DNA of 64,000 nt from Jacaranda mimosifolia (taxonomy: Eukaryota > Streptophyta > Magnoliopsida > Lamiales > Bignoniaceae), in assembly GCA_018894105.1 (NCBI GenBank), contig CM032120.1, positions 30,526,710 to 30,590,709 on the forward strand. Direction: 5' to 3'. The notes under the pieces were generated by a model. The model was not told where the DNA came from. It worked only from the letters and a program-made list of their open reading frames with translations, and made no database searches. Both the position numbers and the translations under genes were made by a program. This document shows, piece after piece, positions 25,801 through 36,076 of this stretch (position 1 is its first letter; each line of letters opens with the position of its first letter).

Positions 25801-25817
25801 ATGATGTTGACAAATAG
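22817..25817 (+). CDS. Glu/Pro/Lys-rich acidic protein with internal repeats, function unknown
   Basis: Two coding exons: 22817-22861 (MASETVVSDHSAPSK) and 23832-25817, stop TAG. The 970-base intron has a GT donor (AAG|GTATTT) and a GCAG|GAA acceptor, phase 0, so the protein has 676 residues. It lacks a signal peptide and membrane segments and is dominated by Glu, Lys, Pro, Ala and Thr, so it is probably largely disordered. Residues about 90-195 hold four copies of a roughly 30-residue repeat (core LAESTEEK and EPPPA). Three roughly 21-residue repeats near 540-600 (ETVQATEAKLEEEK type) could form a coiled coil. The C-terminus switches to a basic helix-prone tail (SIVKMVKQSLVKAKKAIIGK), which could bind acidic membranes, microtubules or nucleic acid. 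Such proteins are often labelled neurofilament-like or titin-like by composition alone; I assign no function. Other frames over it are shadows. Confidence 0.85.
24033..24405 (+). repeat. Coding 90-bp tandem repeat in gene 1
   Basis: About four in-frame copies of a 90-base unit, the middle ones nearly identical (GAAGAGCAAAAGAACACTGA then GTGGCTGCT-CATTGGCTGAA, then ACAGAAGAAAAGATTGA). Near-identity of the second and third copies suggests recent unequal exchange, so copy number may vary between individuals. Confidence 0.85.
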
Positions 25818-26459
25818 CACAGTCAAAGCTTATGAACACTATATAAGGGAAGGAGCATGTAAAGAATAGAAGAACTTGGTGGTGTGATTTATTTTCTTTG
25901 TGTGATATATTGCTTTTTGTCAAAGTTGTGTTTATGTTTGCTGTTGGATTGCCTGCATGAATTTTTTTAGTGCTAGGTAAACTAGAGTCTGCTGAATATC
26001 CTGCAAAAAAGGATGGTTGTATGCTCTACATTGGTGGTTTGTGTATTTGTTTAATGCAAGAAGATATTCAATTTATTGGTTGACGGCTGTATATACATTT
26101 CTAATGTATATGTAGAGACTATTGTTGTTAAGTCTTGCAGAAGCTGTGAGAGTTTGAGTTTATTGTTCTATAAAGTTAGTTGATTATGTAGTACTAGTAA
26201 TTTCACCTTTAATTTCACCTGCACAAAACAATGATCTATCACCCAAAACTGAGCAATTTTCTCTATCCTTGACTAGCGAGCTGTTTCTCATCTTTATCTT
26301 GCTATCATTACACTAAACAGTTAGCTAAACCTGTCATATATTCCTTTGCGAAGAAAGCCTTTAGCCTTTGTTAGACTAATCCTTCCCTGATGCAATTGAA
26401 AAAGATTTACATCCTTAGCCAGCAAATTATTTTTAGCACTCTATAATTTTCCAATCCAG
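25818..26459 (+). other. 3' untranslated region of gene 1 and spacer
   Basis: T-rich sequence after the stop codon, with no canonical AATAAA clearly placed; AATGCAAG near 26055 is a weak candidate region. Nothing else seen before the copia fragment. Confidence 0.45.
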
Positions 26460-26834
26460 TTAGCTTAGTTGGTTGGTTAGTTATCAAGTGGTTGCTGTAG
26501 TAAGAAACTTGTTGTTAGTAGTTATGTAAGTTAAATTAACTGCCATGGTTTTCGTTATGCTTCTTTCTGGGTCTATATATAGAGTTGTAACTTTGTGTAC
26601 AGATATTTTTTCCTTTCCACTAATTTCTGGTTCTAAGTCGGCATCAGTAGAATCTCCTTCTTTCCTGTGTCATGGATTTCCCCAGCTCCAGTAGCTTTGC
26701 TTCTGTCAATGGCCAGTCTACCTGTGATGACCCGCAAAGCCCGTATTTTCTTCATTACTCAGACATTCCAGGTTTGCTCCTTGTACCTCAGCCTCTCGCA
26801 GGCAATACCTCTGCCTCATGGAGTAGACAATAGA
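26460..26834 (+). mobile_element. Ty1/copia fragment: LTR end, primer site, gag start
   Basis: Around 26513-26637 the sequence looks like a copia LTR tail (TGTTAGTAGTTATGTAAG, then TATATATAG and a T-rich end). CGGCATCAGTAG at 26639-26650 is a mutated initiator-Met-tRNA primer site. An ATG at 26672 opens a frame with DDPQSPYFLHYSDIPGLLLV then PQPLAGNTSASWSRQ, which is the conserved N-terminus of plant copia gag (SPYFLHxxDxPGLxLV). A TAG stop at 26831 interrupts it. The frame resumes after the solo LTR at 29092. The left LTR boundary is not resolved. Confidence 0.7.
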
Positions 26835-26839
26835 GCCAT
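26835..26839. repeat. Target-site duplication GCCAT, left copy
   Basis: GCCAT before the solo LTR; the identical GCCAT at 29092-29096 follows it. Removing the LTR and one copy restores a continuous copia gag frame. Confidence 0.85.
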
Positions 26840-28827
26840 TGCAACACCACTAGAAATCATATAATTAGTGGAGTTTATTTAATATTATTTTTATGAATTT
26901 TATTATTTATTTTTGAAAGTTTGAGAGATCAAAATATAAATAGAAAAAAACTCAATTGTAAAAATCTTGAAAGTTTTGGGGGTTAAGGTAAGTGACAGGA
27001 GTGGTGTTACCGGCGGCAAGAGCTCAAGATTAGTAGTGGGTTTGGAAGCTCTCAGCTTAAGGAGCAGCTAGGTACCCTCAATTTTCAATTTGACCACCAA
27101 AGCCGGCAAAATTTGGTGAAACGAGCAGCGGCTGCAAGTGGTGGCGCTGAGCAATCAGAGGTACAATTGATGCTCAATTTGGCAGCGAATTGGGAAATTG
27201 ACTTGGGCATTGGACTTGTGAGGTTGAGGCACATCTAACAGTAGTAGTGGTGACCAACTTCGTCGGTAGTTCATGGCGGCACAACAGTGGCTCTAAGGCA
27301 GTTTTCTCGCCTCACCGCGGTGGTCACACGTGTGGTGTTGGTTTGTGAAAATTGAGCTTCGATATAAGATCTTGGGTAAATCTTGGAGTTGGAATTATTG
27401 TAAACACCTTGTGTTGTTTTTGATCCTTACTAATTCTTGTATAATGATATGATATGAAATATATGATATAGGATCAAGAAATGAGACATGGATGGATATT
27501 TATAAGCTTAGTGGACCCGGATTTATAATATGATATGATGACTTTGGTTAATTAGGTGATAAAAATCCTAATTTCATGTATTTGAGACCTAAGTGACAAA
27601 TTAGCTTATTAATAGTATTTTGATCATTATAATCGGTTTTGTGCAACGTTGAAAGGATAATTATAAAATAGGAATATGATTTTATTTCCTTACTGGAGCG
27701 AATATGATCCTTGCACATATTCCAGTATTGATGGCGTAATTAGCATGTCACCACTCGATAATATTGGAACCGAACCCTAAAATACATTATTAATTGTATA
27801 ACAACCGATTATAAACTGTTATCCATTTAATTATGATTATAGGGTCAAAATGAGTGTTTTGACAAAAGGTTCATTCTTTTGGTTAGGGACGAGGAGCCAG
27901 ATCCCACATAACAATAGACTGAGATAGCATTTCTGTGACTATTGAGGTGAGGGTCTAACCTATTTGTTCTTCTAGGAAATGAACTATCTTCACTATTCTC
28001 ATTTTTTGTGCCTATTCAGTGCTTCTTGATTATGTTCGTTCTGGCGCCCAAAACTTTTGTTGTCCTATTTGATATTGTTCAGTATAACCCACAGCCTTGC
28101 CGACTCCCCTGTTTGTTTCGCTGAATTTAGGTCTTGCCAACCTTTTTATGTATAGCATTTCTATCAGATTTCATTCTATCTATTGCTTGTTTAGCCTTGT
28201 CAGCATAATCAAATCATTCTAAATACTGCTTATTTGGCCTTGTCGGCATAATTGAATTGTTCTGAACATCATTTGTTGCCTTATCGGCAAAATTGTTTAT
28301 TGATTGTTTCGGTATATACATGTATAAGGGAATCTGTCTGGGTCGAGTGTCGATTCAAGCGGAATGCTTGAGTCTCTGTTATGTACCAAGCGGAATACTT
28401 GCGTTTCTGTTATGTACCGAGCTATCATGCTTGGATTTCTGTTATGTTTGGGAGGAATAAGGAGAATTTGATATGCATGGTATACTTTGAGTTTGTTTGA
28501 GTGCATATTATGTTTTGGATTTGTTCGTTCCTGTCTGTACTTTGTTCAGGGAGTAATAAGGACAGAAAGGACTCCATTTGATAATTTTGATATTGTTTAG
28601 GTCCTATCAAGTTCGTATTTCTAATTGCGATGTCTTGCCAGTTGATAATCTGTTGAACTACTACTTCTTCGACATATCCATTTTACTGTTTATTATTTCC
28701 CCCCCTCATTAAGTCCTTAGGATTTACCCTTCTATCATCCTTTATTTTCTTTCCAAACAGGGTTTAATTGAAGAACGAGGGCTTATGGCTTGGCCCGAGA
28801 GATCAGTTTGTAATAGATTAGGTGTTT

Positions 28828-28861
<34 letters not shown>

Positions 28862-29091
28862 CCTGACCTAATTGCAGTAAGGATTTGAGACTATTGATGT
28901 GTTTGAATGTTATTTGGAAGACTTATGGCATGTAAATATGGCACCCTAGTGGTGTTCTTTTAAGTTTGAAATTTGTTGCTGCTATTTGAGACTTGTTGAC
29001 ATTTTGGGTTTCTCGGTCATTTTTTACGTTATGATTTAAGTTTGAATTGGTGGAATCTCAACTTAGGAATTACCCTGAGTGGGACGCCACA
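26840..29091 (+). mobile_element. Solo gypsy-type LTR (about 2.25 kb), plus orientation
   Basis: Begins TGCAACACCACTAG (from TGTAACACCCCTA) and ends GTGGGACGCCACA; the inverse of the end, TGTGGCGTCCCACTCAGGGT, matches the outer end of the gypsy LTR at 374. Internal landmarks of that LTR appear in inverted order: CTTAGTGGACCCG near 27508, a TAATTATG-TATAGGGTCAAAATGAG block near 27840, and CCTTG(C/T)CGGCA repeats at 28080-28310. TATAAATAG at 26935-26943 may be its TATA box. GCCAT flanks both ends and no gag-pol adjoins, so it is a solo LTR. A TA run lies at 28831-28858. Confidence 0.87.
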
Positions 29092-29420
29092 GCCATGTTG
29101 ATCATCCCCTTTCGGTGAAAAATAAACTGAATTTTGTTGACGGTACTCTTCCAGGGCAAGATAGATTAGAGTCTTCTTGCTTCATTCTTGGATCCGTAAC
29201 AACAATATTGTAAACCTCTTGGATATTAAACTCTCTTTCCACGGATATTTCAGCAAGTTTTATTTATTCAGAATCTGCTATGGACATTTGTCTAATCTTA
29301 TGAATTAATTCCAACGAAATATTGGGCCACGGAATTGTGAAATTTCACTTACTTACTTTTATGTCAAAATTAAAAAATTGAATAAGAAAATTGATCTTAA
29401 AGTGAGGAAAAATTAAGGAC
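29092..29420 (+). mobile_element. Ty1/copia gag fragment, continuation
   Basis: Resumes in the same frame as the fragment before the solo LTR: PLSVKNKLNFVDGTLPG, then ILNSLSTDISASFIYSESAM, matching the LSVKNKLGFxDGSLP and LLNSLSxxIAASVIY blocks of copia gag. Stops occur at about 29209 and 29299. The fragment ends near 29420, where unrelated gypsy sequence starts. Confidence 0.7.
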
Positions 29421-30187
29421 ATGTGTTGTGATGATATTCTAGTTATAGCAATAGCTTAGAGGAACATGAGAGACATCTTAAGATTGTCAAGTTAGCTCAA
29501 AACCAACTCTACGCCACGGTTTCCAAGTGCGCCTTTGGTCAAGATAAGATAAAGAGTGTAGAGAGGGAGTGGAACCATACCCCTGCAAAATTCAGGCCAT
29601 GGTGGACTGGCCAGCACCTAAAACTGCCAAGGTTTTGAGGGTTTCTTAGGTTTGACTGGATATTATAGGAAGTCTATATGGGACTATGGGTCCTAGCCAA
29701 CTCATTTGGGATCAAGCAGCTGATACAAGCATTCACAGCCTTGAAGAAAGTCATGATTATTGCTCTTGTGCTTCAACTACTTGACTTAACAAGCCATTTG
29801 TTATGAAGACTGATGCATGCTATTGAGTCTTCAGATCTGCAGTGGTCCAAGGAAAGAATCCCATTGCTTACTGCGACAAGACTAGGACAGAAATCACTTG
29901 GTTTGTCAGTCTACCACACAGTCATGGCCATGACCCCTTCTGAAGCACTTTATGGCTTCGAACCATCACATCTTGCTACTGATGCTTACATCATCACCAT
30001 TATTCATAGAGTGGAACAAATGCTTGGGGAAAGAAGGCTTATCAACATCTCAACTAGCGCTTATTACAGGCTCAACACAAAAATGAAGCAGCAAGTTGAT
30101 GCTTACAAGAGAGAAGTGCAACTTCGATTGAGGGACTGTGTATACTTTAACCTTAAAGCATAGATATAAAGCAAAATAGGCAAGAGT
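29421..30187 (+). pseudogene. Ty3/gypsy fragment: reverse transcriptase joined to integrase C-terminus
   Basis: The first part reads CDDILV then, after a frameshift, YSNSLEEHERHLKIVK, LYATVSKCAFGQDKI, and later pieces matching MVDWPAPKTAKxLRGFLGLTG and FTALKKVM. This is the reverse transcriptase catalytic motif and the connection to RNase H. From about 29817 the open frame reads AMTPSEALYGFEPSHLATDA and MKQQVDAYKREVQLRLRDCV, which is the integrase C-terminal part. The RNase H end and integrase core are missing, so an internal deletion joined the two. It is a different gypsy group from the element at 374-9736. The open frame at 29813-30163 is not a real gene. Confidence 0.78.
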
Positions 30188-30557
30188 AAGGCTCTGTTGC
30201 TCTACGTTTTCTAGAAATATTTTTCAACTCCCAGAAAAATTTCAGAATGAACGCACATTTTTCAAATTTTTTTCCCAAAACATTCAAATTTTATCCTCCA
30301 AAAACCGTCCCAATTCACCAAAAAAACCCTACACCCTACAAAACCACACCTAACCCTCATTTTCTCACTCTACATATCGCATCACTCATTCATTTATCAC
30401 TCTTTCACTTCACTCATCCATACATATATATATATATATATGTTTATATATTTACATATATGAAAGTATTAAAATTTTACTAGTTAAAAAATTCTAAAAT
30501 TTATGTTTACAAATTTAATTGAACTAATTATCAAAAAAATGAAGTAAATTTAATTAA

Positions 30558-30702
30558 CGGTTAATTAGAAAAAAAATTTCTAATTCTACTTTCATTTTAG
30601 TGATTAGTCCTCATTTGAATTTTTATACACTAAGCTCCCCACTTTTTCACAAAACTTAAAAATCACTCCTCATATCTTTTAAAAAGACCCATATATCCTT
30701 AT
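30558..30702 (+). repeat. MULE terminal inverted repeat, left
   Basis: Pairs with 36077-36221 in inverse orientation with small gaps. Just inside it lies a purine-rich region (30740-30960) resembling a 5' leader, and the same kind of leader lies just inside the right repeat. Confidence 0.75.
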
Positions 30703-31239
30703 AGTTGGAAAGAAAAATAAAAATACCTGAGAAATGCATTTCCTCTTCAAGAAGAAAGCTTTCCTTTCTTTCTTTTTTTTTCCTGATATCGACGACTTCT
30801 CCAAGTGACCAAACAAAAGAGCGCGAAGCCGTTCCTCTACCATTAACGCGAGAAGAAGAAGAGAGGGGAGGGGGGGAAGACACCAAAATTTCTATCATTT
30901 TTCTGCGACAATAGAAGGAGAAACAGCGGCAACAAGAAGCAAAGTACAAAAAGAAGTGAGCAAAAGAAACAAAGGTATATTTTCTGCATTTACAGTTTTA
31001 AATGTCCGTGATTTTTCATTATTATATTTATTTCTTGTCTATTTTCTCATGTTTAGGGTTTTTATTCCTTTTTTAGTTGTTAAACACTTGAACTCATTTG
31101 ATATATATATATATATGTGATTTTTGTTGTGAGATGGGAAGTTTCTGATTCGTACTTGAAAGGCATGAAAATTGTACTTCACCTTTTTGGGGTTTATATT
31201 TCATTTTACCTGAAATTATAAGGTGAAATTATCTGAAAG

Positions 31240-31620
31240 TGGTAGTATATTATATGAAGTACAAAACATCAAAGCTTGCAGTACACATTAGGCAAAATTG
31301 TAGTATACAATTTGTGTAACTGCAGTACATTTTAGAAGCAAATGTAGTATAAACATTCAAGCTTGCAGTACACATTAGGCAAAAATATAGTATATAATAT
31401 GTGTAATTGCAGTACATTTTAGAAGTATTTGTAGTACAAAAACATTCAAGCCTACAGTATACATTAACTGAAAGTGTAGTATATAGTCTTTGTATCTGCA
31501 GTACATTTTAGAAGCAATTTTAGTACAAAATATTTAATCCTGTAGTATATATTAAATGAAAGTGCAGTATATTTTAAAAGCAACTGTAGTATAAAACATT
31601 CAAGCCTGCAGTATATTTTG
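31240..31620 (+). repeat. Array A: short repeats with CAGTAC and AGTATA
   Basis: About four units of roughly 85-95 bases. Each contains AAGC(T/C)TGCAGTACACATTA, then AAAxTGTAGTATA, then CTGCAGTACATTTTAGAAGC. The motif AGTA(C/T)A recurs every 20-35 bases, always in plus orientation. Confidence 0.8.
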
Positions 31621-31860
31621 TACCTCATGTTGGTGATATTTGTACTTAATGTGCTGATATTTTGTAATCATATTGGTGATATTTGTACTTACTGTGCTGA
31701 TATTTTGTATTCCATGTTGCTAATATTTGAACTTAATACGCTAATCTTTTGTATTCCATATTTGTGATATTTTGTACTCCATGTTGGTGATATTTGTACT
31801 TAATGTCCTAATCTTTTGTACTTCAATAGTTGATACTTCGTATCTAAGGTGCGGGTGTTT
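31620..31860 (+). repeat. Array B: repeats with TTTGTACTTAATG (motif inverted)
   Basis: Roughly 45-60-base units of the form GGTGATATTTGTACTTAATG followed by (C/T)GCTGATATTTTGTA. Here the AGTACA motif is on the opposite strand (TGTACT) relative to the flanking arrays. Confidence 0.7.
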
Positions 31861-31869
31861 TGTACCCCA

Positions 31870-32030
31870 GGAGACAGAAGACATTAGCACAATCCAGGTA
31901 GCAGATGAACCACCCAACTCAAAGATTGAATCGCATGATCCCTATAAAGGAAGAACATATTATAGAGGTTGTGCTCATATTCCAGTAAAAGAATTTGAGT
32001 ATAATACGAGGGCAATGATGGTGTTATGTT
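31870..32030 (+). other. Possible captured coding fragment in the MULE
   Basis: A non-repetitive stretch between arrays B and C with an open frame reading QETEDISTIQVADEPPNSKI and then HDPYKGRTYYRGCAH. Its composition is unlike the arrays. I do not recognise the family. It could be a captured host exon or part of a MULE gene, or chance. Confidence 0.25.
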
Positions 32031-33035
32031 GAAGTACACTTCAATTAAATTGAAACTTGGCAGTGAATTTGAGTACAATATGATGGAAATAAATTCTAAT
32101 GGTAGAACAAACAAAGTATAAATGGTGTTATGTTGAAGTACACTTCAATTAAATTGAAACTGGGCAGTGAATTTGAGTACAATATGAGAGAAATGAAGTA
32201 CAAACGTAGAACAAATAAAATATAAATGGTGTTATGTTGAAGTACACTTCAATTAAATTAAAACTGGGCAGTGAATTTGAGTACAATATAATGGAAATAA
32301 AGTACAAACGTATAACAAACAAAGTATAAATGGTGTTATGTTAAAGTACACTTCAATTAAATTGAAATTGAGCAGTGAATTTGAGTACAATATGATGAAA
32401 ATGAAGTACCAACGTTGAACAAACAAAGTATAAATGGTGTTATGTTAAAGTACACTTTAATTAAATTAAAATTGGGTAGTGAATTTGAGTACAATATGAG
32501 GGAAATGAAGTACAAACGTAGAACAAATAAAGTATAGAAATGAAGCACAAACGTAGAACAAATAAAATACAAATTGTGTTATGTTGAAGTACACTTCAAT
32601 TAAATTGAAACTGGACAATGAATTTGAGTACAATATGATGGAAATAAAGTACAAACGTATAACAAACAAAGTATAAATGGTGTTATGTTAAAGTACACTT
32701 CAATTAAATTGATACTGGACAGTAAATTTGAGTACAATATGATGAAAATAAAGTACAAATATAGAACAAACAAAGTATAAATGGTGTTATGTTGAAGTAC
32801 ACTTCAATTAAATTGAAACTGGGTAGTGAATTTGAGTACAATATGAGGGAAATGAAATACAAACGTAGAACAAACAAAGTATAAATGGTGTTATATTGAA
32901 GTACACTTTAATTAAATTGAAATTGGGCAGTGAATTTGAGTACAATATGAGGGAAATGAAGTACAAACGTAGAACAAACAAAGTATAAATGGTGTTATAT
33001 TGAAGTACACTTTAATTAAATTGAAATTGAATAAT
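32015..33035 (+). repeat. Array C: about ten copies of a roughly 105-bp unit
   Basis: Units start GGTGTTATGTTGAAGTACAC near 32018, 32125, 32228, 32332, 32435, 32573, 32677, 32784, 32886 and 32990. Each carries four spaced motifs: GAAGTACAC, GAGTACAAT, GAAGTACAAA and AAGTATAAAT. A partial inserted unit (near 32530-32570) breaks the period once. Open frames on the minus strand here are repeat artefacts. Confidence 0.9.
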
Positions 33036-33359
33036 TAGTCTCTAATAATTATAGTGATGGTCAAGTACAATATTTTGAGATTATCGAATCAGGCGAAGTA
33101 CGTATTTGTAGGGGTGATATGGTGGATATTATCATCAAATGCTCATTTGTTTACATCTTTGAAAGCATAAGTATTATTTACATTACCGCGATTGATAACA
33201 TTTATTCGTTGAACACTAGTAGTTAACACTTTAAAACTTTAACATTATTTTATTCATATGATAAATATTACACACATTTTTAGAGTTTGGTTATTAATTA
33301 CCAAGACTTAAAAAGCAAATCATGGAACAAATTTCAATTCAATAATATTAGTAAAAATA

Positions 33360-34060
33360 TTAAGGAATGAAGTACATAATGACCGAAATGAAGTACAGAT
33401 ATCATAAAATCAAGTATAATTCTCTCAGCTTGGGGTACAAAATAATTGATATCTTGAAAAACATGCAAAAATGCTAATTTCACACTAAATCAAATACATA
33501 ATTGTCGAAATGAAGTACAAATGTCATGAAATCAAGTATAATTCTCCCAGATTGGGGAACAAAATAACTGATATCTCAGACAACATGCAAAAATGCTAAT
33601 TCACGCTAAATTAAATACATAATTGCTGAAATGAAGTACAAATATCATGAAATCAAGTATAATTCTCCCAGATTGGGGTACAAAATAACTGATATCTTGG
33701 ATAACATGCAAAAATACTAATTTCACGCTAAATCAAATACATAATTGCCGAAATGAAGTATAAATGTCATGAAATCAAGTATAATTCTCCCAGATTGGGG
33801 TACAAAATAACTGATATCTCGATAACATGCAAAAATACTAATTTCACGCTAAATCAAATACATAATTGCCGAAATGAAGTACAAATATCATGAAATCAAG
33901 TATAATTCTCCCAGATTGGGGTACAAAATAACCGATATCTCGGATAACATGCAAAAATACTAATTTCACGCTAAATCAAATACATAATTGCCGAAATGAA
34001 GTACAAATATCATGAAATCAAGTATAATTCTCCCAGATTGGGGTACAAAATAGATGATAT
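33360..34060 (+). repeat. Array D: about six copies of a roughly 121-bp unit
   Basis: Each unit reads GAAATGAAGTACAAATATCA, then AATCAAGTATAATTCTCCCA, then GATTGGGGTACAAAATAA, then AACATGCAAAAATACTAATT. The TATAATTCTC landmark recurs near 33415, 33537, 33658, 33780, 33900 and 34023. Later copies are more alike than the first. It ends where transposase-like sequence starts. Confidence 0.9.
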
Positions 34061-34290
34061 CTCGAACAACATAATTCTTGTATTTAAATGACCACAAAGT
34101 AGACACCACATAATTCTTAAACACAATTCTGAACTCCTGAGCATCCTTGAGTGTCTAACCCTCTCCATATATGCAATTCCTCCATGTATCAATTGAGTTG
34201 CTAATTAAAGCTAATTCATTGTGCGATGCATTGGTCAAACCAATTTCCTCCTCGATTGCATCCCTTGAGGTTGACAAATAAAGTACAATT
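34030..34290 (-). pseudogene. MuDR-type transposase N-terminal remnant
   Basis: On the minus strand the frame reads SRDAIEEEIGLTNASHNELA, then WRNCIYGEG, a stop, TLKDAQEFRIVFKNYVVSTL and WSFKYKN. The latter part matches the layout of the MuDR N-terminal domain of plant MULE transposases (GxxFxxAxxFRxALxxYAIxxxFxFxxxKN). The stop stands where Gln is expected. Only this domain remains; the DDE core and SWIM zinc finger are absent. It independently supports the MULE call made from the ends. Confidence 0.55.
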
Positions 34291-35625
34291 TTAGGTAAAA
34301 TAAAGTACAATGTGTAGAATAATTCAGTATGGTCGGGTAATTTCAAATAAACGAAGTACAATTTCAAAACAATAGAAGTATAAAATGCTATCAATTGCAG
34401 TAAAATTTTGGATAATCAATAAGTAAAGCACTTGAAGTATAGAACTTTAGGTAAAATGAAGTATAAAATTAATAGAACTTTATAAAACTTAATTAATAGG
34501 GTACAATTTTATGTAAAAAGTTAAGTATAATTTTAAATAAAAAGAAGAACACTTGAAGTATAAAACCTTAGCAATTACAGTACAATTTTTGGAAAATCCA
34601 TTAGTAAAACACTTGAAACTTAAATAATAGATTCAGATAAGTGAAGTACAAGTTTAGATAAAATGAAGTATAATTTCAGAACACTTGAAGTATAGAACTT
34701 CAATGAATAGAATACATGTTTAGGTAAAATGAAGTATAATTTCAGAAAACAGAAGTACAATTTTATATAAAAAAAAAGTACAATTTCAAAACACTTGAAG
34801 TATAAATCCTTAGCACGATTTTGGATAATCCATTAGTAGAACACTTGAAATATAAAACTTAAATAATAGATTCAGATAATTGAAGTACAAGTTTAAATAA
34901 AATGAAGTACAATTTTAAATAAAGTGAAATACAATTTCAGAACACCTGAAGTATAAAACCTTAGCAATTATAGTACATTTTTTGATAATCCATTAGTAGA
35001 ACACTTGAAGTATAAAACTTAAATAATAGATTCAGATAATTGAAGTACAAGTTTAGATAAAATGAAATACAATTTCGAAACACTTGAAGTATAGAACTTC
35101 AATGAATAGAGTACATGTTTAGGTAAAATGAAGTATAAAATAAAGTATAATTTAAGAAAATAGAAGTAAAATTTCAGATAAAGTGATGTACAATTTCAAA
35201 ACATTTGAAATATAAAACCCTAGCAATTGCAGTACAATTTTGGATAATCAATAAATAGAACAATTGAAGTATAGAACTTCAATGAATGGAGTACATATTT
35301 TGGTAAAATGAAGTATAATTTCAGAAAACCAAAAATATAACTTTAGATAGAAGACGTACAGTTTGGGAACACTTCAAGTATAAACTGCTAGAAGTTGTAG
35401 TACAATTTTGGATAGTCTATTAGTAGAACACTTAAAGTATAAAACTTACATAATATAGTACAATTTTTGTGAGATGAAGTACAATTTTAATTGCAATGAA
35501 GTATAATGTAGAACGCTCCAAGCAAAGAAAAGTTTCAAATAAACATAGTACAATTTCAGAACACTTCAAGTACAAAACTTTACAAACTGCAGTACAATTT
35601 AGATTCTGTAGAAATATTACCTTAA
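34270..35625 (+). repeat. Array E: degenerate AGTAYA-rich repeats
   Basis: Irregular repeats of blocks such as GAAGTACAATTTCAGAACAC, TTGAAGTATAAAACTTA, GCAGTACAATTTTGGATAAT and TAGGTAAAATGAAGTATAAT, with a loose higher period of about 180-200 bases in 34.5-35.1 kb. The motif keeps plus orientation. No supported coding frame. Confidence 0.8.
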
Positions 35626-36076
35626 AACATCACTGCTATTCTTTGCATTGCTGCTTGATTCATCCTTTCGGTTTACCAGGATATCAACAATGTTCATCTT
35701 CAATGTCAAATGTAGTAAGACCATATTTATGATATTATATGGAGCTAGTCTTTGTAGCGGCAATTTTCCAACATTTGATTGAACAATCTTCCTTCACTAC
35801 TGGTTGATATCGTCGAAAAAATACAAGAAACTCAGAAGCAATTGAGAAGAAACCAAGAAGAAGAAGAAACCCGAAGATGATGAAAATAAAAAGAGAAGAA
35901 GACAATGCAGATGTCGGGTTGGTGGTTGTTGGCTCCGATGATTATTCTCGTTCCTGCTGTAGAGGTTGTTGCGTTTTTTCTGTTCTTTCTGTTTCTGGTA
36001 ATGAGCGTATGATAGGGTTTACTGTTTGCTTGTGTAAATGAAGAAGAAGTGAGAAAAAATGAGTGAAAAATATTAT

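Noticed and set aside
31620..33060. Several open frames on both strands in the AGTAYA arrays
   Set aside because: Periodic translations produced by the tandem repeats; no conserved protein features.
32015..34060. Array C and D as a CRISPR or centromeric satellite
   Set aside because: No unique spacers between repeats, units contain shared internal motifs, and the arrays sit within a transposon bounded by inverted ends and a 9-bp duplication; arrays are also too short for a centromere.
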